Assembly: GCA_003612405.1 (NCBI GenBank) | Contig: RAYR01000012.1 | Location: 1 to 64,000, forward strand | DNA length: 64,000 nucleotides | Source: a bacterium 0.1xD8-71 | Lineage (GTDB): Bacteria; Bacillota; Clostridia; Lachnospirales; Lachnospiraceae | Reading direction: 5' to 3' | Part shown: one piece after another, positions 8,471 to 16,962 of the stretch | How the letters are laid out: every line of letters begins with the position of its first letter | Numbering within the stretch: the stretch's first letter is position 1 | Made by a program: the position numbers and the translations under genes | Notes under the pieces: model-generated | Seen by the model: only the letters and a program-made list of their open reading frames with translations | Told to the model about the DNA's origin: nothing | Databases searched by the model: none

Positions 8471-9256
8471 ATGGCAGGGGATAAGGGACAGAGGCGGATG
8501 ACACAGTGTAAGATGATGACGGAAAAATTGAATGTATATTATGGAAAAAGGCATGCCCTGAAGGATGTTGACATCAGGATCCGCAGTCATGCGGTGACGG
8601 CGCTGATCGGCCCTTCCGGATGTGGGAAGTCCACGTTCTTAAAGACCCTGAACCGCATGAATGATCTGGTGGGCAATGTAAGAATCGAAGGGCAGGTGTA
8701 TCTGGACGGGGAAGATATTTACAGTACGCGGATGGACGTTACAAGATTAAGAAAACGGGTGGGGATGGTGTTTCAACAGCCCAATCCTTTTCCTATGACC
8801 ATTTATGACAACATTGCCTATGGGCCCCGGATTCATGGGATAAAGGGGAAGGAGCAGTTAGACGGGATTGTGGAGAGAAGTCTGCGGCAGGCGGCCATCT
8901 GGGAAGAGGTCAGGGAGGGTCTTTACAAATCGGCGCTTGGACTTTCCGGCGGTCAGAAGCAGAGGCTTTGTATCGCCCGTGCCCTGGCTGTGGAGCCGGA
9001 AGTACTTTTGATGGATGAACCCACTTCGGCCCTGGATCCGGTGTCTACCTTAAAGGTGGAGGAACTGATGACTGCTTTCAAGCAGAAGTATACTATCGTC
9101 ATCGTGACCCACAACATGCAGCAGGCGGCCAGGATATCGGATGATACGGTGTTTTTCCTGGAGGGGGAGCTGGTGGAATCTGACACCACGGCCCGTCTGT
9201 TCTCCCATCCTGCCGACAGGAGAACGAGGGCCTATATCAATGGAAGGTTTGGTTAG
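8471..9256 (+). CDS. pstB: Phosphate ABC ATPase PstB
   Basis: A 261-residue ATPase that powers phosphate import. Visible motifs are Walker [10 protein letters not shown] (about residue 50), the Q-loop in [10 protein letters not shown], signature LSGGQKQRL (about 160), and Walker [15 protein letters not shown] second start at ATG 8498, just after AGAGGCGG, would remove nine residues and is possible. The usual downstream phoU is missing: the next gene is on the other strand. A PhoU-like domain is instead fused to the Na/Pi transporter about 1.2 kb on. Confidence 0.95.
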   Translation: MAGDKGQRRMTQCKMMTEKLNVYYGKRHALKDVDIRIRSHAVTALIGPSGCGKSTFLKTLNRMNDLVGNVRIEGQVYLDGEDIYSTRMDVTRLRKRVGMVFQQPNPFPMTIYDNIAYGPRIHGIKGKEQLDGIVERSLRQAAIWEEVREGLYKSALGLSGGQKQRLCIARALAVEPEVLLMDEPTSALDPVSTLKVEELMTAFKQKYTIVIVTHNMQQAARISDDTVFFLEGELVESDTTARLFSHPADRRTRAYINGRFG

Positions 9257-9260
9257 GATT

Positions 9261-9689
9261 TCAGGTCAGATCCGCCAGCAGGAAGTTCTCGGTTTTGAGG
9301 GCACAGTAGTGCCGGCCCCTGACAGCGGTAAATTTGAGGATGCAGTAATCAGGATCTGTGACACCCTGTTTATAATACATCACATCCTGGGGGTGCCAGA
9401 GTTCTTCCTTGATCTGGGGATCCTGCAATACTTCCATGGTGCCGGTCAGCATGACAGCCTCATATTTAAAACGGCCTTTGTTATAGAAATAGATGCTGGC
9501 CTTAGGGTTTGCGAGAAACTGTATGGCACGCAGGGAAGAGGTGTTGGTGGAATAATAGAAGCTGTCCCCTTCCATTTTGCCGGGCATGAACATGGCTTTC
9601 ATATTGGGGTATCCATCCTCATCTATTGAGGCAATAAAGGATACTTTCTGTTTCTGGATAAATCCGAATAGCTGTTCTCTGGTTTTCAT
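9261..9689 (-). CDS. Pyridoxamine-phosphate-oxidase-like flavin-binding protein
   Basis: A 142-residue protein of the split-barrel, flavin-binding PNPOx-like family (general stress protein 26 type). The pattern runs VSFIASIDEDGYPNMKAMF at the N-terminus and then a FYYSTNTSSLRA segment. Members bind FMN or F420/heme and often reduce small molecules; the substrate here is not predictable. Its start overlaps the stop of the upstream MarR gene by ATGA, so the two are cotranscribed, and MarR probably controls it. Confidence 0.8.
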   Translation of the reverse strand: MKTREQLFGFIQKQKVSFIASIDEDGYPNMKAMFMPGKMEGDSFYYSTNTSSLRAIQFLANPKASIYFYNKGRFKYEAVMLTGTMEVLQDPQIKEELWHPQDVMYYKQGVTDPDYCILKFTAVRGRHYCALKTENFLLADLT

Positions 9690-10147
9690 GTGTGATCCTC
9701 CTTTGGTTTTTTATAGGTTTGTTCTTCTTTGGTCAATGTCTTTAAGATTCTTGCAAGAAAGCTTTCAAAAGTCATTTGTTCTTCCGGGGTAAATCCCTGG
9801 TAGAACAGGGTGTTCATCTGCTGGGAAACAGTCTCGTATTTCGTTTGCAGGGACTTGGCGTAGGCGGTGAGGGAGATGATGGTCTGACGGCGGTTCCGGG
9901 GATTGGTCTGTCTTGTAAGGATACCTTTATGCACCATACCGTCCACCACTACGGAGACAGTGTTTTTGGCCAGGGAAGTCCGGACGCTGATTTCACCGAT
10001 GGTAAGAGGGTTGTCCTTCCAGAGGACAAAAAGAATCCGTCCCTGTCCGCCGCTGATTTCAATGCCGTTTTCTGCAAGCAGGCGTTCAAAAATCCGTTCC
10101 TGAAGCTGTTTGATCTGTGTGATATAGAAGCCGCCTTTTGTTTCCAT
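9686..10147 (-). CDS. MarR-family transcriptional regulator
   Basis: A 153-residue winged-helix regulator. The HTH lies at about residues 50-75 (TIGEISVRTSLAKNTVSVVVDGM), followed by the wing RQTNPRNRRQT, with flanking dimerization helices. It forms a two-gene operon with the PNPOx-like gene. A strong 13-base inverted repeat upstream (10234-10278) fits an autoregulatory operator. The inducer is unknown; MarR proteins commonly answer to phenolics or oxidants. Confidence 0.88.
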   Translation of the reverse strand: METKGGFYITQIKQLQERIFERLLAENGIEISGGQGRILFVLWKDNPLTIGEISVRTSLAKNTVSVVVDGMVHKGILTRQTNPRNRRQTIISLTAYAKSLQTKYETVSQQMNTLFYQGFTPEEQMTFESFLARILKTLTKEEQTYKKPKEDHT

Positions 10148-10233
10148 GTTGTGCCCTCTTTTCCATAGTCCGTACAGAGTGATACTGTCTTGCTGTCATG
10201 CATTTCATAGGCAATGGATAGTCTGTTGTTATA

Positions 10234-10278
10234 TTATAATAGTTCTGAACAGAATTGTTCTATATAGAACTATTATAA
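10234..10278 (-). promoter_or_regulatory. Inverted-repeat operator at the MarR promoter
   Basis: TTATAATAGTTCT (10234-10246) and AGAACTATTATAA (10266-10278) are perfect 13-base inverted repeats. Between them sits a smaller imperfect palindrome with GAACA and TGTTC ends. The left arm carries a TATAAT-like -10 on the minus strand, so protein bound here would block the MarR gene. This is the expected form of a MarR operator. Confidence 0.65.
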
Positions 10279-10314
10279 ATGTAACACCAAATAATTTATT
10301 TGGCAAGACCTGAT

Positions 10315-10342
10315 TTTACATAAATTTTACTTCTATTTTACA
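10315..10342 (+). promoter_or_regulatory. Pho-box-like triple repeat upstream of the Na/Pi transporter
   Basis: TTTACA (10315-10320), TTTACT (10326-10331) and TTTACA (10337-10342) recur with an exact 11-base period. Gram-positive PhoP sites are TT(A/T/C)ACA repeats with about 5-base spacers, so this fits well. A CTGATATCAG palindrome follows at 10348-10357. The array sits 80-108 bases before the transporter start and predicts induction under phosphate limitation. Confidence 0.65.
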
Positions 10343-10422
10343 AAACCCTGATATCAGCAGGGATAAATCCATGATAACTTCAAATCATAATACTAAGGTG
10401 ATATGTGGAAAAGGAGGTTATC

Positions 10423-12195
10423 ATGGATTTTTTCAGCGTACTGACGATGGTGGGCGGACTCGCGCTTTTCTTATACGGCATGCATGTGTTGGGAGAAGGT
10501 CTTTCCAAGGCAAGCGGCGGAAGGATGGAACAGATTCTGGAACGGCTGACTTCCGGCAGGCTGCGGGCAGTGTTTCTGGGTGCCGCCGTCACGGCAGTGA
10601 TCCAGTCGTCTTCCGCAACGACAGTGATGGTGGTGGGATTTGTCAATTCCGGCATCATGAAACTGTCCAGTGCCATTGGCATCATCATGGGTGCCAATAT
10701 CGGTACTACCGTTACCTCATGGCTGTTAAGTCTGAGTGGTATTGACAACGGGAATTTCTGGGTACAGCTTTTGAAACCTTCTTCTTTTTCGCCGGTTCTG
10801 GCCATTGCAGGGGTGATGACTTTATTATTTTCCAGGAAGGACGGCAGGCGGAACATAGCTACTATTCTGATAGGATTTGCGGTATTGATGTTTGGCATGG
10901 ATACCATGTCCGGGGCGGTAAAACCGCTTGCCGATGTGCCGGAGTTTGCCAATCTTTTGTTAGTCTTCAGGAATCCTTTTCTGGGGATTTTAGCAGGTGC
11001 GGTGCTGACGGCTATCCTTCAGTCTTCTTCGGCCTCGGTGGGTATTTTACAGGCTTTGTGTGCTACGGGTGCGGTTTCTTATGGGACGGCTGTGCCGATT
11101 ATCTTAGGACAGAATATCGGTACCTGTGTGACGGCGCTGTTATCTTCCGTAGGAACCTCCAAGAACGCAAGGCGGGCGGCAATTGTACACTTGTATTTTA
11201 ATCTGATTGGTACGGCAGCGTTTATGGCAGTATTTTATGGGCTGCATCAAACGATTGGTTTTTCTTTCATCAATCAGGCGGCACAGCCCTATGGGATTGC
11301 GATTGCGCACAGTGTCTTTAATATCTTTGCCACCTGTCTGCTCCTGCCTTTCTCAGATGTGCTGGAGAAGCTGGCCTACCTTACCATCAAGGAAGATGCC
11401 GCAGAACATGCCATAATGCGGTATGTGGAGGAAGATATCAGGACATTGGACAGTCGTTTTATGAACAATCCGGCTTTGGCCATGGAACAGTGCCGGAAGG
11501 TGACGGCACATATGGCGGATACGGCCAGGGAGGCCTGTGGGCGGGCTGTCGGGCTTTTGTACCATTATACGGAGGAAGAGGTGGAGAGAGTCCGGCAGAT
11601 GGAAGAAGATGTGGACCGCTATGAGGATGTGCTGGGCACCTATCTGCTTCGGCTAAGCGGCCGGGAACTGGCGGAGCGGGACAGCCGGACACTCACCTTG
11701 TATCTGCACAGCATCGGGGATCTGGAGCGGATTTCAGACCATGCAGTGAGCATTGCCCAGGCATACCGGGAAATGGCGGATAAGAAGATGGCCTTTTCCA
11801 ATAAGGCCCAGGAAGAACTTGCCGTGTTTACCCGGGCAGTGGAACGGATCCTGACATTGTCCCTGGATGTTTTTGTCAGGGAGGACGGCGCTTTTGTCTA
11901 TGAGGTGGAAGCCTTGCAGTCTTTGGTGGACAGGCTGGCGGCAGAAGTCAGGAAACGGCATATTAAACGGCTCAGAAAGGGAAAGTGCACGATAGAACTG
12001 GGATTCCTTCTGTCCGATATTGTGACGGCCTACGAGCGGATTACGGCGCATTGTGTCCATATTGCGGTGCGTATGGTACAGGTGCAGGAGGATTCTCTGG
12101 AAATGCACGGATACAGCGATGAACTGGAAGAGCAGGACAGGGAGAGAATCCGATTGCTGTATGAGGGGCTGGTGCAGGAATTTCTGCTGCCTTAG
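10423..12195 (+). CDS. Na/Pi cotransporter with C-terminal PhoU-like domain
   Basis: A 590-residue protein. The start is ATG 10423, since AAGGAGG lies 5 bases upstream; a GTG six codons earlier is less likely. The first 330 residues hold about eight or nine transmembrane segments with the duplicated QSSSA motif of the NptA/SLC34 family (AVIQSSSATTVM and AILQSSSASVGI). From about residue 340 the chain is soluble and helical, with PhoU-like repeats. It imports phosphate with sodium. The fused PhoU domain could couple transport to signalling, and no separate phoU was found in the window. Confidence 0.9.
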   Translation: MDFFSVLTMVGGLALFLYGMHVLGEGLSKASGGRMEQILERLTSGRLRAVFLGAAVTAVIQSSSATTVMVVGFVNSGIMKLSSAIGIIMGANIGTTVTSWLLSLSGIDNGNFWVQLLKPSSFSPVLAIAGVMTLLFSRKDGRRNIATILIGFAVLMFGMDTMSGAVKPLADVPEFANLLLVFRNPFLGILAGAVLTAILQSSSASVGILQALCATGAVSYGTAVPIILGQNIGTCVTALLSSVGTSKNARRAAIVHLYFNLIGTAAFMAVFYGLHQTIGFSFINQAAQPYGIAIAHSVFNIFATCLLLPFSDVLEKLAYLTIKEDAAEHAIMRYVEEDIRTLDSRFMNNPALAMEQCRKVTAHMADTAREACGRAVGLLYHYTEEEVERVRQMEEDVDRYEDVLGTYLLRLSGRELAERDSRTLTLYLHSIGDLERISDHAVSIAQAYREMADKKMAFSNKAQEELAVFTRAVERILTLSLDVFVREDGAFVYEVEALQSLVDRLAAEVRKRHIKRLRKGKCTIELGFLLSDIVTAYERITAHCVHIAVRMVQVQEDSLEMHGYSDELEEQDRERIRLLYEGLVQEFLLP

Positions 12196-12245
12196 AGGCG
12201 GTGAAACGGATGTTTATAAAGCGGGGGACTTCTTATCCGGGCGGC

Positions 12246-12274
12246 TTGTTTTTTTGGAAAAACAGCGCTATGAT
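12246..12274 (+). promoter_or_regulatory. Promoter before the NifX-like gene
   Basis: -35 TTGTTT (12246-12251), a 17-base spacer, -10 TATGAT (12269-12274). Each box matches 4 or 5 of 6 and the spacing is ideal. Confidence 0.55.
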
Positions 12275-12309
12275 ATAGAAAGTATTTTGGAAAGGAGCAT
12301 TTGTATATC

Positions 12310-12717
12310 ATGAAGATTGCAGTTACTTATGAAGATGGCAATGTATTTCCCCATTTTGGACGCACACAGCAGTTTAAGGTTTATGAGATTGAGGCGGGAA
12401 AGGTTACGGATGCGCAGGTGATGAGTACAGACGGAAACGGTCACGGTGCTTTGGCAGGGCTGCTTTCCGGGTGGGGTGTGACGAAGCTGATCTGCGGCGG
12501 CATCGGTGCAGGGGCACAGACTGCTCTGATGGAGGCGGGGATTCAGTTCTACGGCGGTGTGGCCGGCAATGCGGACGAGGCGGTGGAGGCCCTGCTTTCG
12601 GGAACACTTTCCTATAATCCCGAGGTGCATTGTGATCATCATGGACATGATCATCAGGGAGGAGATCATCTTTGCGGTCATGACAGGCATGGCTGTCCCG
12701 GCAGCGAAAAGTTCTGA
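12310..12717 (+). CDS. NifX/NifB-type metal-cluster-binding protein with His-rich tail
   Basis: A 135-residue protein of the dinitrogenase iron-molybdenum cofactor (NifX/NafY/NifB C-terminal) family. Visible features are MKIAVTYEDGNVFPHFGRTQQF, the GVTKLICGGIGAGAQ stretch, and an acidic-to-histidine tail with many His and three Cys (HCDHHGHDHQ and on). Nitrogenase genes are not nearby. Stand-alone members in Clostridia are thought to bind or chaperone metal clusters, and the tail suggests metal binding. ATG 12310 was chosen; TTG 12301 is closer to the AAAGGAG site, so the start is uncertain. Confidence 0.8.
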   Translation: MKIAVTYEDGNVFPHFGRTQQFKVYEIEAGKVTDAQVMSTDGNGHGALAGLLSGWGVTKLICGGIGAGAQTALMEAGIQFYGGVAGNADEAVEALLSGTLSYNPEVHCDHHGHDHQGGDHLCGHDRHGCPGSEKF

Positions 12718-12775
12718 TCACTGACAGCAGGCCGGGATGATACATAGGAGCAAGAGACAGAGAGGCTTATGATGG

Positions 12776-13459
12776 ATGGGTATGATTTATATTGTGGAGG
12801 ACGATCAGAATATCAGTGAGATTGAGAGCTTTTCCCTGCGAAACAGTGGCTATGAGACGGCGGTATTCGAGACGGCCAAGGATTTCTATACAGCGCTGAA
12901 AGGGCAGCTGCCAAGTCTGATTCTGTTGGATGTGATGCTGCCGGACGAGGACGGTCTTCGTATTGTGGAGAAACTGAGAAAAGATCCCCTGACGCAGGCA
13001 ATTCCTGTTATTATGGTGACAGCCAAAAGCACGGAGATGGATAAGGTGAAGGGGCTGGATCTGGGTGCGGATGACTACCTGACGAAGCCTTTTGGTGTGA
13101 TGGAACTGATTTCCCGGGTGAAAGCCCTGCTTCGCAGAAGCGGAAAGGACAGGGAGGACAGGCGCCTGGTTATTGGAAAGCTGCTTTTGGATGATGAGAG
13201 GCATGCGGTGTATGTGGAGGACAGGCAGTGTGAGCTTACCCATAAGGAGTATGAACTTTTGAAGATGCTTATGTTCCGGGCAGGTATTGTGACAGGCAGG
13301 GAGGAAATTCTTGCGCAGGTGTGGGGCACGGATTTTCAGGGGGAATCCAGAACGCTGGATATGCATATCAAGACGCTCAGACAGAAGCTGGGCGAGTCCG
13401 GAGGCATGATCAGAACAGTCCGAAATGTAGGGTATATTCTGGATCAGACGGCACAATAA
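12776..13459 (+). CDS. OmpR/PhoB-family response regulator
   Basis: A 227-residue regulator with a receiver domain (residues 1-120; phosphoacceptor Asp in LILLDVMLPDEDG, Lys in DYLTKPF) and an OmpR winged-helix DNA-binding domain (about 130-225, ending TVRNVGYIL). It forms a pair with the kinase 33 bases downstream. The location among phosphate transport genes and the Pho-box-like repeat upstream of the Na/Pi transporter suggest a PhoB/PhoP role, but this is inferred from context. ATG 12776 fits the AGAGAGG site best; ATG 12782 is two codons later. Confidence 0.9.
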   Translation: MGMIYIVEDDQNISEIESFSLRNSGYETAVFETAKDFYTALKGQLPSLILLDVMLPDEDGLRIVEKLRKDPLTQAIPVIMVTAKSTEMDKVKGLDLGADDYLTKPFGVMELISRVKALLRRSGKDREDRRLVIGKLLLDDERHAVYVEDRQCELTHKEYELLKMLMFRAGIVTGREEILAQVWGTDFQGESRTLDMHIKTLRQKLGESGGMIRTVRNVGYILDQTAQ

Positions 13460-13492
13460 AGAATCCGGTTTGGCCTTAAGGGAAGGAGCTTT

Positions 13493-14812
13493 GTGAAGAG
13501 AAAGATCAACAGACAACTGATAGGAATTTCTTTTGTGGCAGTCGTTATTACTTTGCTTCTGATGACGGCTGCTTTTTATCGTATTTTCAAGGCACAGGTA
13601 ATGGATGATCTGCAAATTTATGCCCGTGTGATTTCCGGGAGTGATATTCTGGACAGGGTATGGCAGGAGGCATCCGGTGATGCTTCCCTTCTGGTACGCA
13701 CCACGGTGATCGCACCGGATGGAAAAGTACTCTATGATTCCAATGCCAATCCGGGACAGATGGATAATCATCTGGAACGGCCGGAGATACGGGAGGCTTT
13801 TGAATACGGACAAGGACAGTCCATCCGGCAGTCTGCGACGATGAAGAAGAGCACTTTTTATTATACGCTGCGGCTGGAGGATGGTAACGTGCTTCGGGTG
13901 TCCAGGGAAGCCCACAGTATCTGGAGTATTCTGTACCGTTCCATGCCGGTGCTGGTGATTGCGCTCTGTGCGCTTTTGCTCCTGTGCATGGGGTTGTCCC
14001 ATTATCTGACAAAGTCCCTTGTGAAGCCCATTGAGCATATGGTGGCAGATATCAGTCATATTGAGGAAGATAAAGTGTATGAAGAGCTTCTGCCATTTGC
14101 CAGAACCATCCGCAGTCAGCATGAGGAGATACTTGGAAATGCCAGTATGCGTCAGGAATTTACGGCCAATGTATCCCATGAGCTGAAGACGCCGCTGGCG
14201 GCAATCTCCGGGTATTCGGAACTGATTGAAAATGGTATGGCATCGGGGGAAGATGTGGTGCGCTTTGCGGCCGGAATCCGGCAGAGTGCCGGCAGACTGC
14301 TGACTCTGATCAATGATACCATCAGGCTTTCGGAGCTGGATGCTTCCACCGGCGAGGTTATCTTTGAGGAGATTGATCTGTATGAGATGGCGAAGGACAG
14401 TGTGGAGATGCTGCAGATTCGGGCCGAGGAGAGAGACGTCAGCCTGGCTTTGGAAGGGAGCAGTTGCCGTATCCTTGGGGACAGGCAGATGATCGAGGAG
14501 CTGATTTATAATCTCTGTGACAACGCCATGAGTTACAATGTGGCGAAAGGAAGGGTTTTGGTCAGCGTGAAAGCAGATGATACAACAGTGGTGTTATCCG
14601 TGGAAGATACGGGAATCGGGATTCCGAAGGAGCATCAGGAACGGATATTTGAGCGTTTCTACCGGGTGGATAAGAGCCGTTCCAAATCCACCGGGGGCAC
14701 GGGGCTTGGACTTGCCATTGTCAAGCATATTGTGGCAGTGCACCAGGCTGAGATATTACTGATCAGTGAAGAAAACCGAGGCACGAAAGTAACAATCACT
14801 TTTGCGATTTGA
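13493..14812 (+). CDS. PhoR-like sensor histidine kinase
   Basis: A 439-residue membrane kinase with a GTG start four bases after GGAAGGAG. It has a first transmembrane segment (about 8-28), an extracytoplasmic sensor region (about 29-148), and a second segment (about 150-172). Next come the HisKA box FTANVSHELKTPLAA (phospho-His about 228) and a HATPase domain with NLCDNAM (N box), DTGIGIP (G1) and GGTGLGLAIVKH (G2). It phosphorylates the adjacent OmpR-type regulator. The phosphate-gene neighbourhood suggests it is PhoR; the sequence does not show the signal directly. Confidence 0.9.
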   Translation: MKRKINRQLIGISFVAVVITLLLMTAAFYRIFKAQVMDDLQIYARVISGSDILDRVWQEASGDASLLVRTTVIAPDGKVLYDSNANPGQMDNHLERPEIREAFEYGQGQSIRQSATMKKSTFYYTLRLEDGNVLRVSREAHSIWSILYRSMPVLVIALCALLLLCMGLSHYLTKSLVKPIEHMVADISHIEEDKVYEELLPFARTIRSQHEEILGNASMRQEFTANVSHELKTPLAAISGYSELIENGMASGEDVVRFAAGIRQSAGRLLTLINDTIRLSELDASTGEVIFEEIDLYEMAKDSVEMLQIRAEERDVSLALEGSSCRILGDRQMIEELIYNLCDNAMSYNVAKGRVLVSVKADDTTVVLSVEDTGIGIPKEHQERIFERFYRVDKSRSKSTGGTGLGLAIVKHIVAVHQAEILLISEENRGTKVTITFAI

Positions 14813-14864
14813 CTGTTGGTCACAAAGGGGGTGATTTTGGTTGTAAACATTTTTCTCATGTGGT

Positions 14865-14891
14865 TAAGAAAAGTATGGATTGTTCCGATAA
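14865..14891 (+). promoter_or_regulatory. Sigma-D (sigma-28)-like promoter for the coiled-coil gene
   Basis: TAAG (14865-14868), a 15-base spacer, then TCCGATAA (14884-14891). The flagellar sigma-D consensus is TAAA, 15 bases, GCCGATAA. The -10 matches 7 of 8 and the -35 core 3 of 4. The predicted transcript starts about 75-80 bases before the ATG at 14976 and contains a GGATAGA/TCTATCC hairpin. Confidence 0.6.
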
Positions 14892-14975
14892 AATAGATAA
14901 CAGTTGACAGAAAGCGGATAGAACGGATTCTATCCGGAATCGTATAGATTGCAGGAGACAGGGAGGTTATCGGCA

Positions 14976-16019
14976 ATGCAGGTCAGGATCAATACAAACG
15001 ACAATCAGATCACGGGCCCGGGCGTACAGATACAGAACAAAGAAAATGTGCGTGACGGACATAAATCATCCAAGGTAAAAAGAGCAAATACAATCTTTGC
15101 AGGCGACCTGCCTATGAATAAGGATTCGATTATGCTGCGGAAACAGCAGGCGCAGAAGAAAGCCATGAAGATGATTCAGGATGCCTGGAGCGGTGACCGC
15201 AAAACGCATCAGAGCATAGTGGAAATGCAGGAGCTGGCGCAGCAGCAGAGAGACGAAGCGGTCATGAACCATGAAAAGGTGGCGGAGTGCGAGGCAAGGA
15301 AAGAAAACCTCCGGGAAGGTTACGGTGTGGAGCCGGACTCTCAGGAACAGAAAGACTTAGAATTATTAGTACGGGCCCATTTTCCTTCCGAGGGCGGTTT
15401 TACCGAGGAGGAAGAGCAGAGACTGAAGGAATTAGAGGGGCAGCCCCTTACGGAGTATCAGCAGAGATGTCTGGAAATCCAATGGGAAGAGGCTATCTTT
15501 AAAGGTCGTGCGGGGGCGGCGGAAGCGGGCGCACGGGCGTACGAACAGTCCGCCAGCAACATGAAGAATGAGCAGTTGAAGTTCCATAAGATGAAGGATG
15601 CACAGAACAATGCCGAGAAGCTGATGGAAGAGACTGGCAAGGAAATTGTGGGCATGCTCTGGGACGAGGCCAAGGATCACGTGGACGAGACTTACGAGGA
15701 GAAGAGAGAGGAAGAGAAGGAAAAGGCCGAGGAGAAGGAAGAGCAGGAAGAAAAAGTAGAGGATATCCGGGAAGAGAAGGAAATCATAGAGGAAAGAATC
15801 GAAACCATAAAGGAAGACAGCCACGAGGCGGAAGAGACCCGCAAGGAACAGGAACGGGAGGCCAGGGAAGAGGCGGAACTGTTAAAGACCATGGCGGATG
15901 CCGGTATGGATGTGGCCGGAGCCGGTGCCGGGGTGCAGGCGGAGATCAAAGATATGCTGCATAAGATGAAACTGATCGAAGCAGATATCAAGGGCATTAA
16001 GGTAGATGAGGAAATATAA
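14976..16019 (+). CDS. Glu-rich coiled-coil protein of unknown function, sigma-D-like promoter
   Basis: A 347-residue soluble protein that I do not recognise. ATG 14976 is chosen for the GGGAGG nine bases before it. There is no signal peptide and no strong hydrophobic segment. Residues 1-50 are polar and low complexity. About 55-135 and 190-310 are strongly helical, the latter being a long Glu/Lys/Arg coiled coil with many EE pairs. The C-terminus has a short GAGAGVQAEI stretch and a final amphipathic helix. The sigma-D-like promoter suggests a late flagellar or motility role, perhaps scaffold or chaperone. Function is otherwise unknown. Confidence 0.75.
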   Translation: MQVRINTNDNQITGPGVQIQNKENVRDGHKSSKVKRANTIFAGDLPMNKDSIMLRKQQAQKKAMKMIQDAWSGDRKTHQSIVEMQELAQQQRDEAVMNHEKVAECEARKENLREGYGVEPDSQEQKDLELLVRAHFPSEGGFTEEEEQRLKELEGQPLTEYQQRCLEIQWEEAIFKGRAGAAEAGARAYEQSASNMKNEQLKFHKMKDAQNNAEKLMEETGKEIVGMLWDEAKDHVDETYEEKREEEKEKAEEKEEQEEKVEDIREEKEIIEERIETIKEDSHEAEETRKEQEREAREEAELLKTMADAGMDVAGAGAGVQAEIKDMLHKMKLIEADIKGIKVDEEI

Positions 16020-16064
16020 CTCATAGAGAAAATCATGCAATTCATAAGAGACCATGAAAGATAA

Positions 16065-16135
16065 AGGGCATGTTCTGTGGAGGAAGGCTGGTACGCACTT
16101 CGGGCCGCAGGGCGTGTTTCTTTTTGGGTAAAATT
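16065..16135 (+). terminator. Probable terminator after the coiled-coil gene
   Basis: GGGCATG and CTGTGG on the left pair, with G-U pairs, to CCGCAG and CGTGT on the right, followed by a TTTCTTTTT run. The loop is long, so the call is moderate. Confidence 0.45.
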
Positions 16136-16255
16136 GATGACAAAAAACGTAAGTTTCGTGACATAATAAAGAAGAATCCGAGGATTTATGCCGATACAAA
16201 CAAAGAGTCAATAACAGAAACAGCAGGAACAAGTGAATAAGGAGTAAGGGGAACC

Positions 16256-16951
16256 ATGAGAATTGCGATTTGCGATGACGAGGCGAGAGGGAGAGAACGG
16301 ATTCAAACCTTACTCGAAAAAGAGTTTGACCAGGTACAGACCAGGGAATTTGCTTCAGGGACGAAGCTGCTTGCGGCTGTGCGGGAAGGATATCAGCCGG
16401 ATATTTTATTGCTGGATATAGCAATGGAAGGTATGAACGGCATGGAGACAGCAAGACAGATCAAGGCGTTGTCGGATGTCATCCTGATTTTTGTGACGGG
16501 CGTTAAGGAACAGGTTTTTCAGGCTTTTGATGTGGGAGCGTTTCATTATCTGGTAAAGCCGGTGGAGGAAGAGCGGCTCAAAGAAGTCTTAAACCGGGCC
16601 ATACAGGAAGTGCATAAGCGTCAGAGTACGCCGAAATTTCTGTTGGTGAAGACGGGCGGAGCCCACAGGAGAATCCCGGTAGAGGATATTCTGTATGTGG
16701 AGAACAACGGCAGGAAGGTGGTTGTCCATACCAGAACGGAGAAGCTGGAATATTATGAACGGATGAACCATCTGGAAGAAGTGCTGGGGGAGGGCTTTTA
16801 CCGGTGCCACAGGGGGTATCTTGTTGCGCTTGGCACCATAAGCGGATATGATAATACCAGTATTACAGTGAGTAACGGAGATAAGATTTATCTGGCAAAG
16901 CAGAAGTATTCAGAATTTGTGAAGCTCTACTGCCGCTTTTTGAAGGAGTAG
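16256..16951 (+). CDS. LytTR response regulator (AgrA/LytR-like)
   Basis: A 231-residue regulator with a receiver domain (phosphoacceptor Asp in ILLLDIAMEGMNGM, Lys in YLVKPVEEERL). A LytTR DNA-binding domain follows from about residue 130, with the motif FYRCHRGYLV. The start has an AAGGGGAACC site. It is followed 11 bases on by a GHKL kinase gene, forming an AgrA/AgrC-type pair. No agrB or agrD peptide gene is seen nearby, so the signal is unknown. LytTR regulators often control peptides, virulence or surface traits; here the flanking sigma-D-type genes hint at motility or surface control. Confidence 0.9.
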   Translation: MRIAICDDEARGRERIQTLLEKEFDQVQTREFASGTKLLAAVREGYQPDILLLDIAMEGMNGMETARQIKALSDVILIFVTGVKEQVFQAFDVGAFHYLVKPVEEERLKEVLNRAIQEVHKRQSTPKFLLVKTGGAHRRIPVEDILYVENNGRKVVVHTRTEKLEYYERMNHLEEVLGEGFYRCHRGYLVALGTISGYDNTSITVSNGDKIYLAKQKYSEFVKLYCRFLKE

Positions 16952-16962
16952 CGCGGGAAGGA

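Noticed and set aside
12767-14179. 470-codon open frame on the minus strand
   Set aside because: It lies antisense to a clear response regulator and kinase, has no ribosome site, and its product is unlike any protein; it arises from codon bias.
14904-14932. TTGACA as a sigma-A promoter for the coiled-coil gene
   Set aside because: No acceptable -10 lies at 16-18 bases, and the sigma-D-like site just upstream fits better.
16160-16202. GCCGATAC as a third sigma-D promoter before the LytTR gene
   Set aside because: The -10-like box is good, but the nearest TAAA box is 19 bases away rather than 15, so the spacing does not fit.
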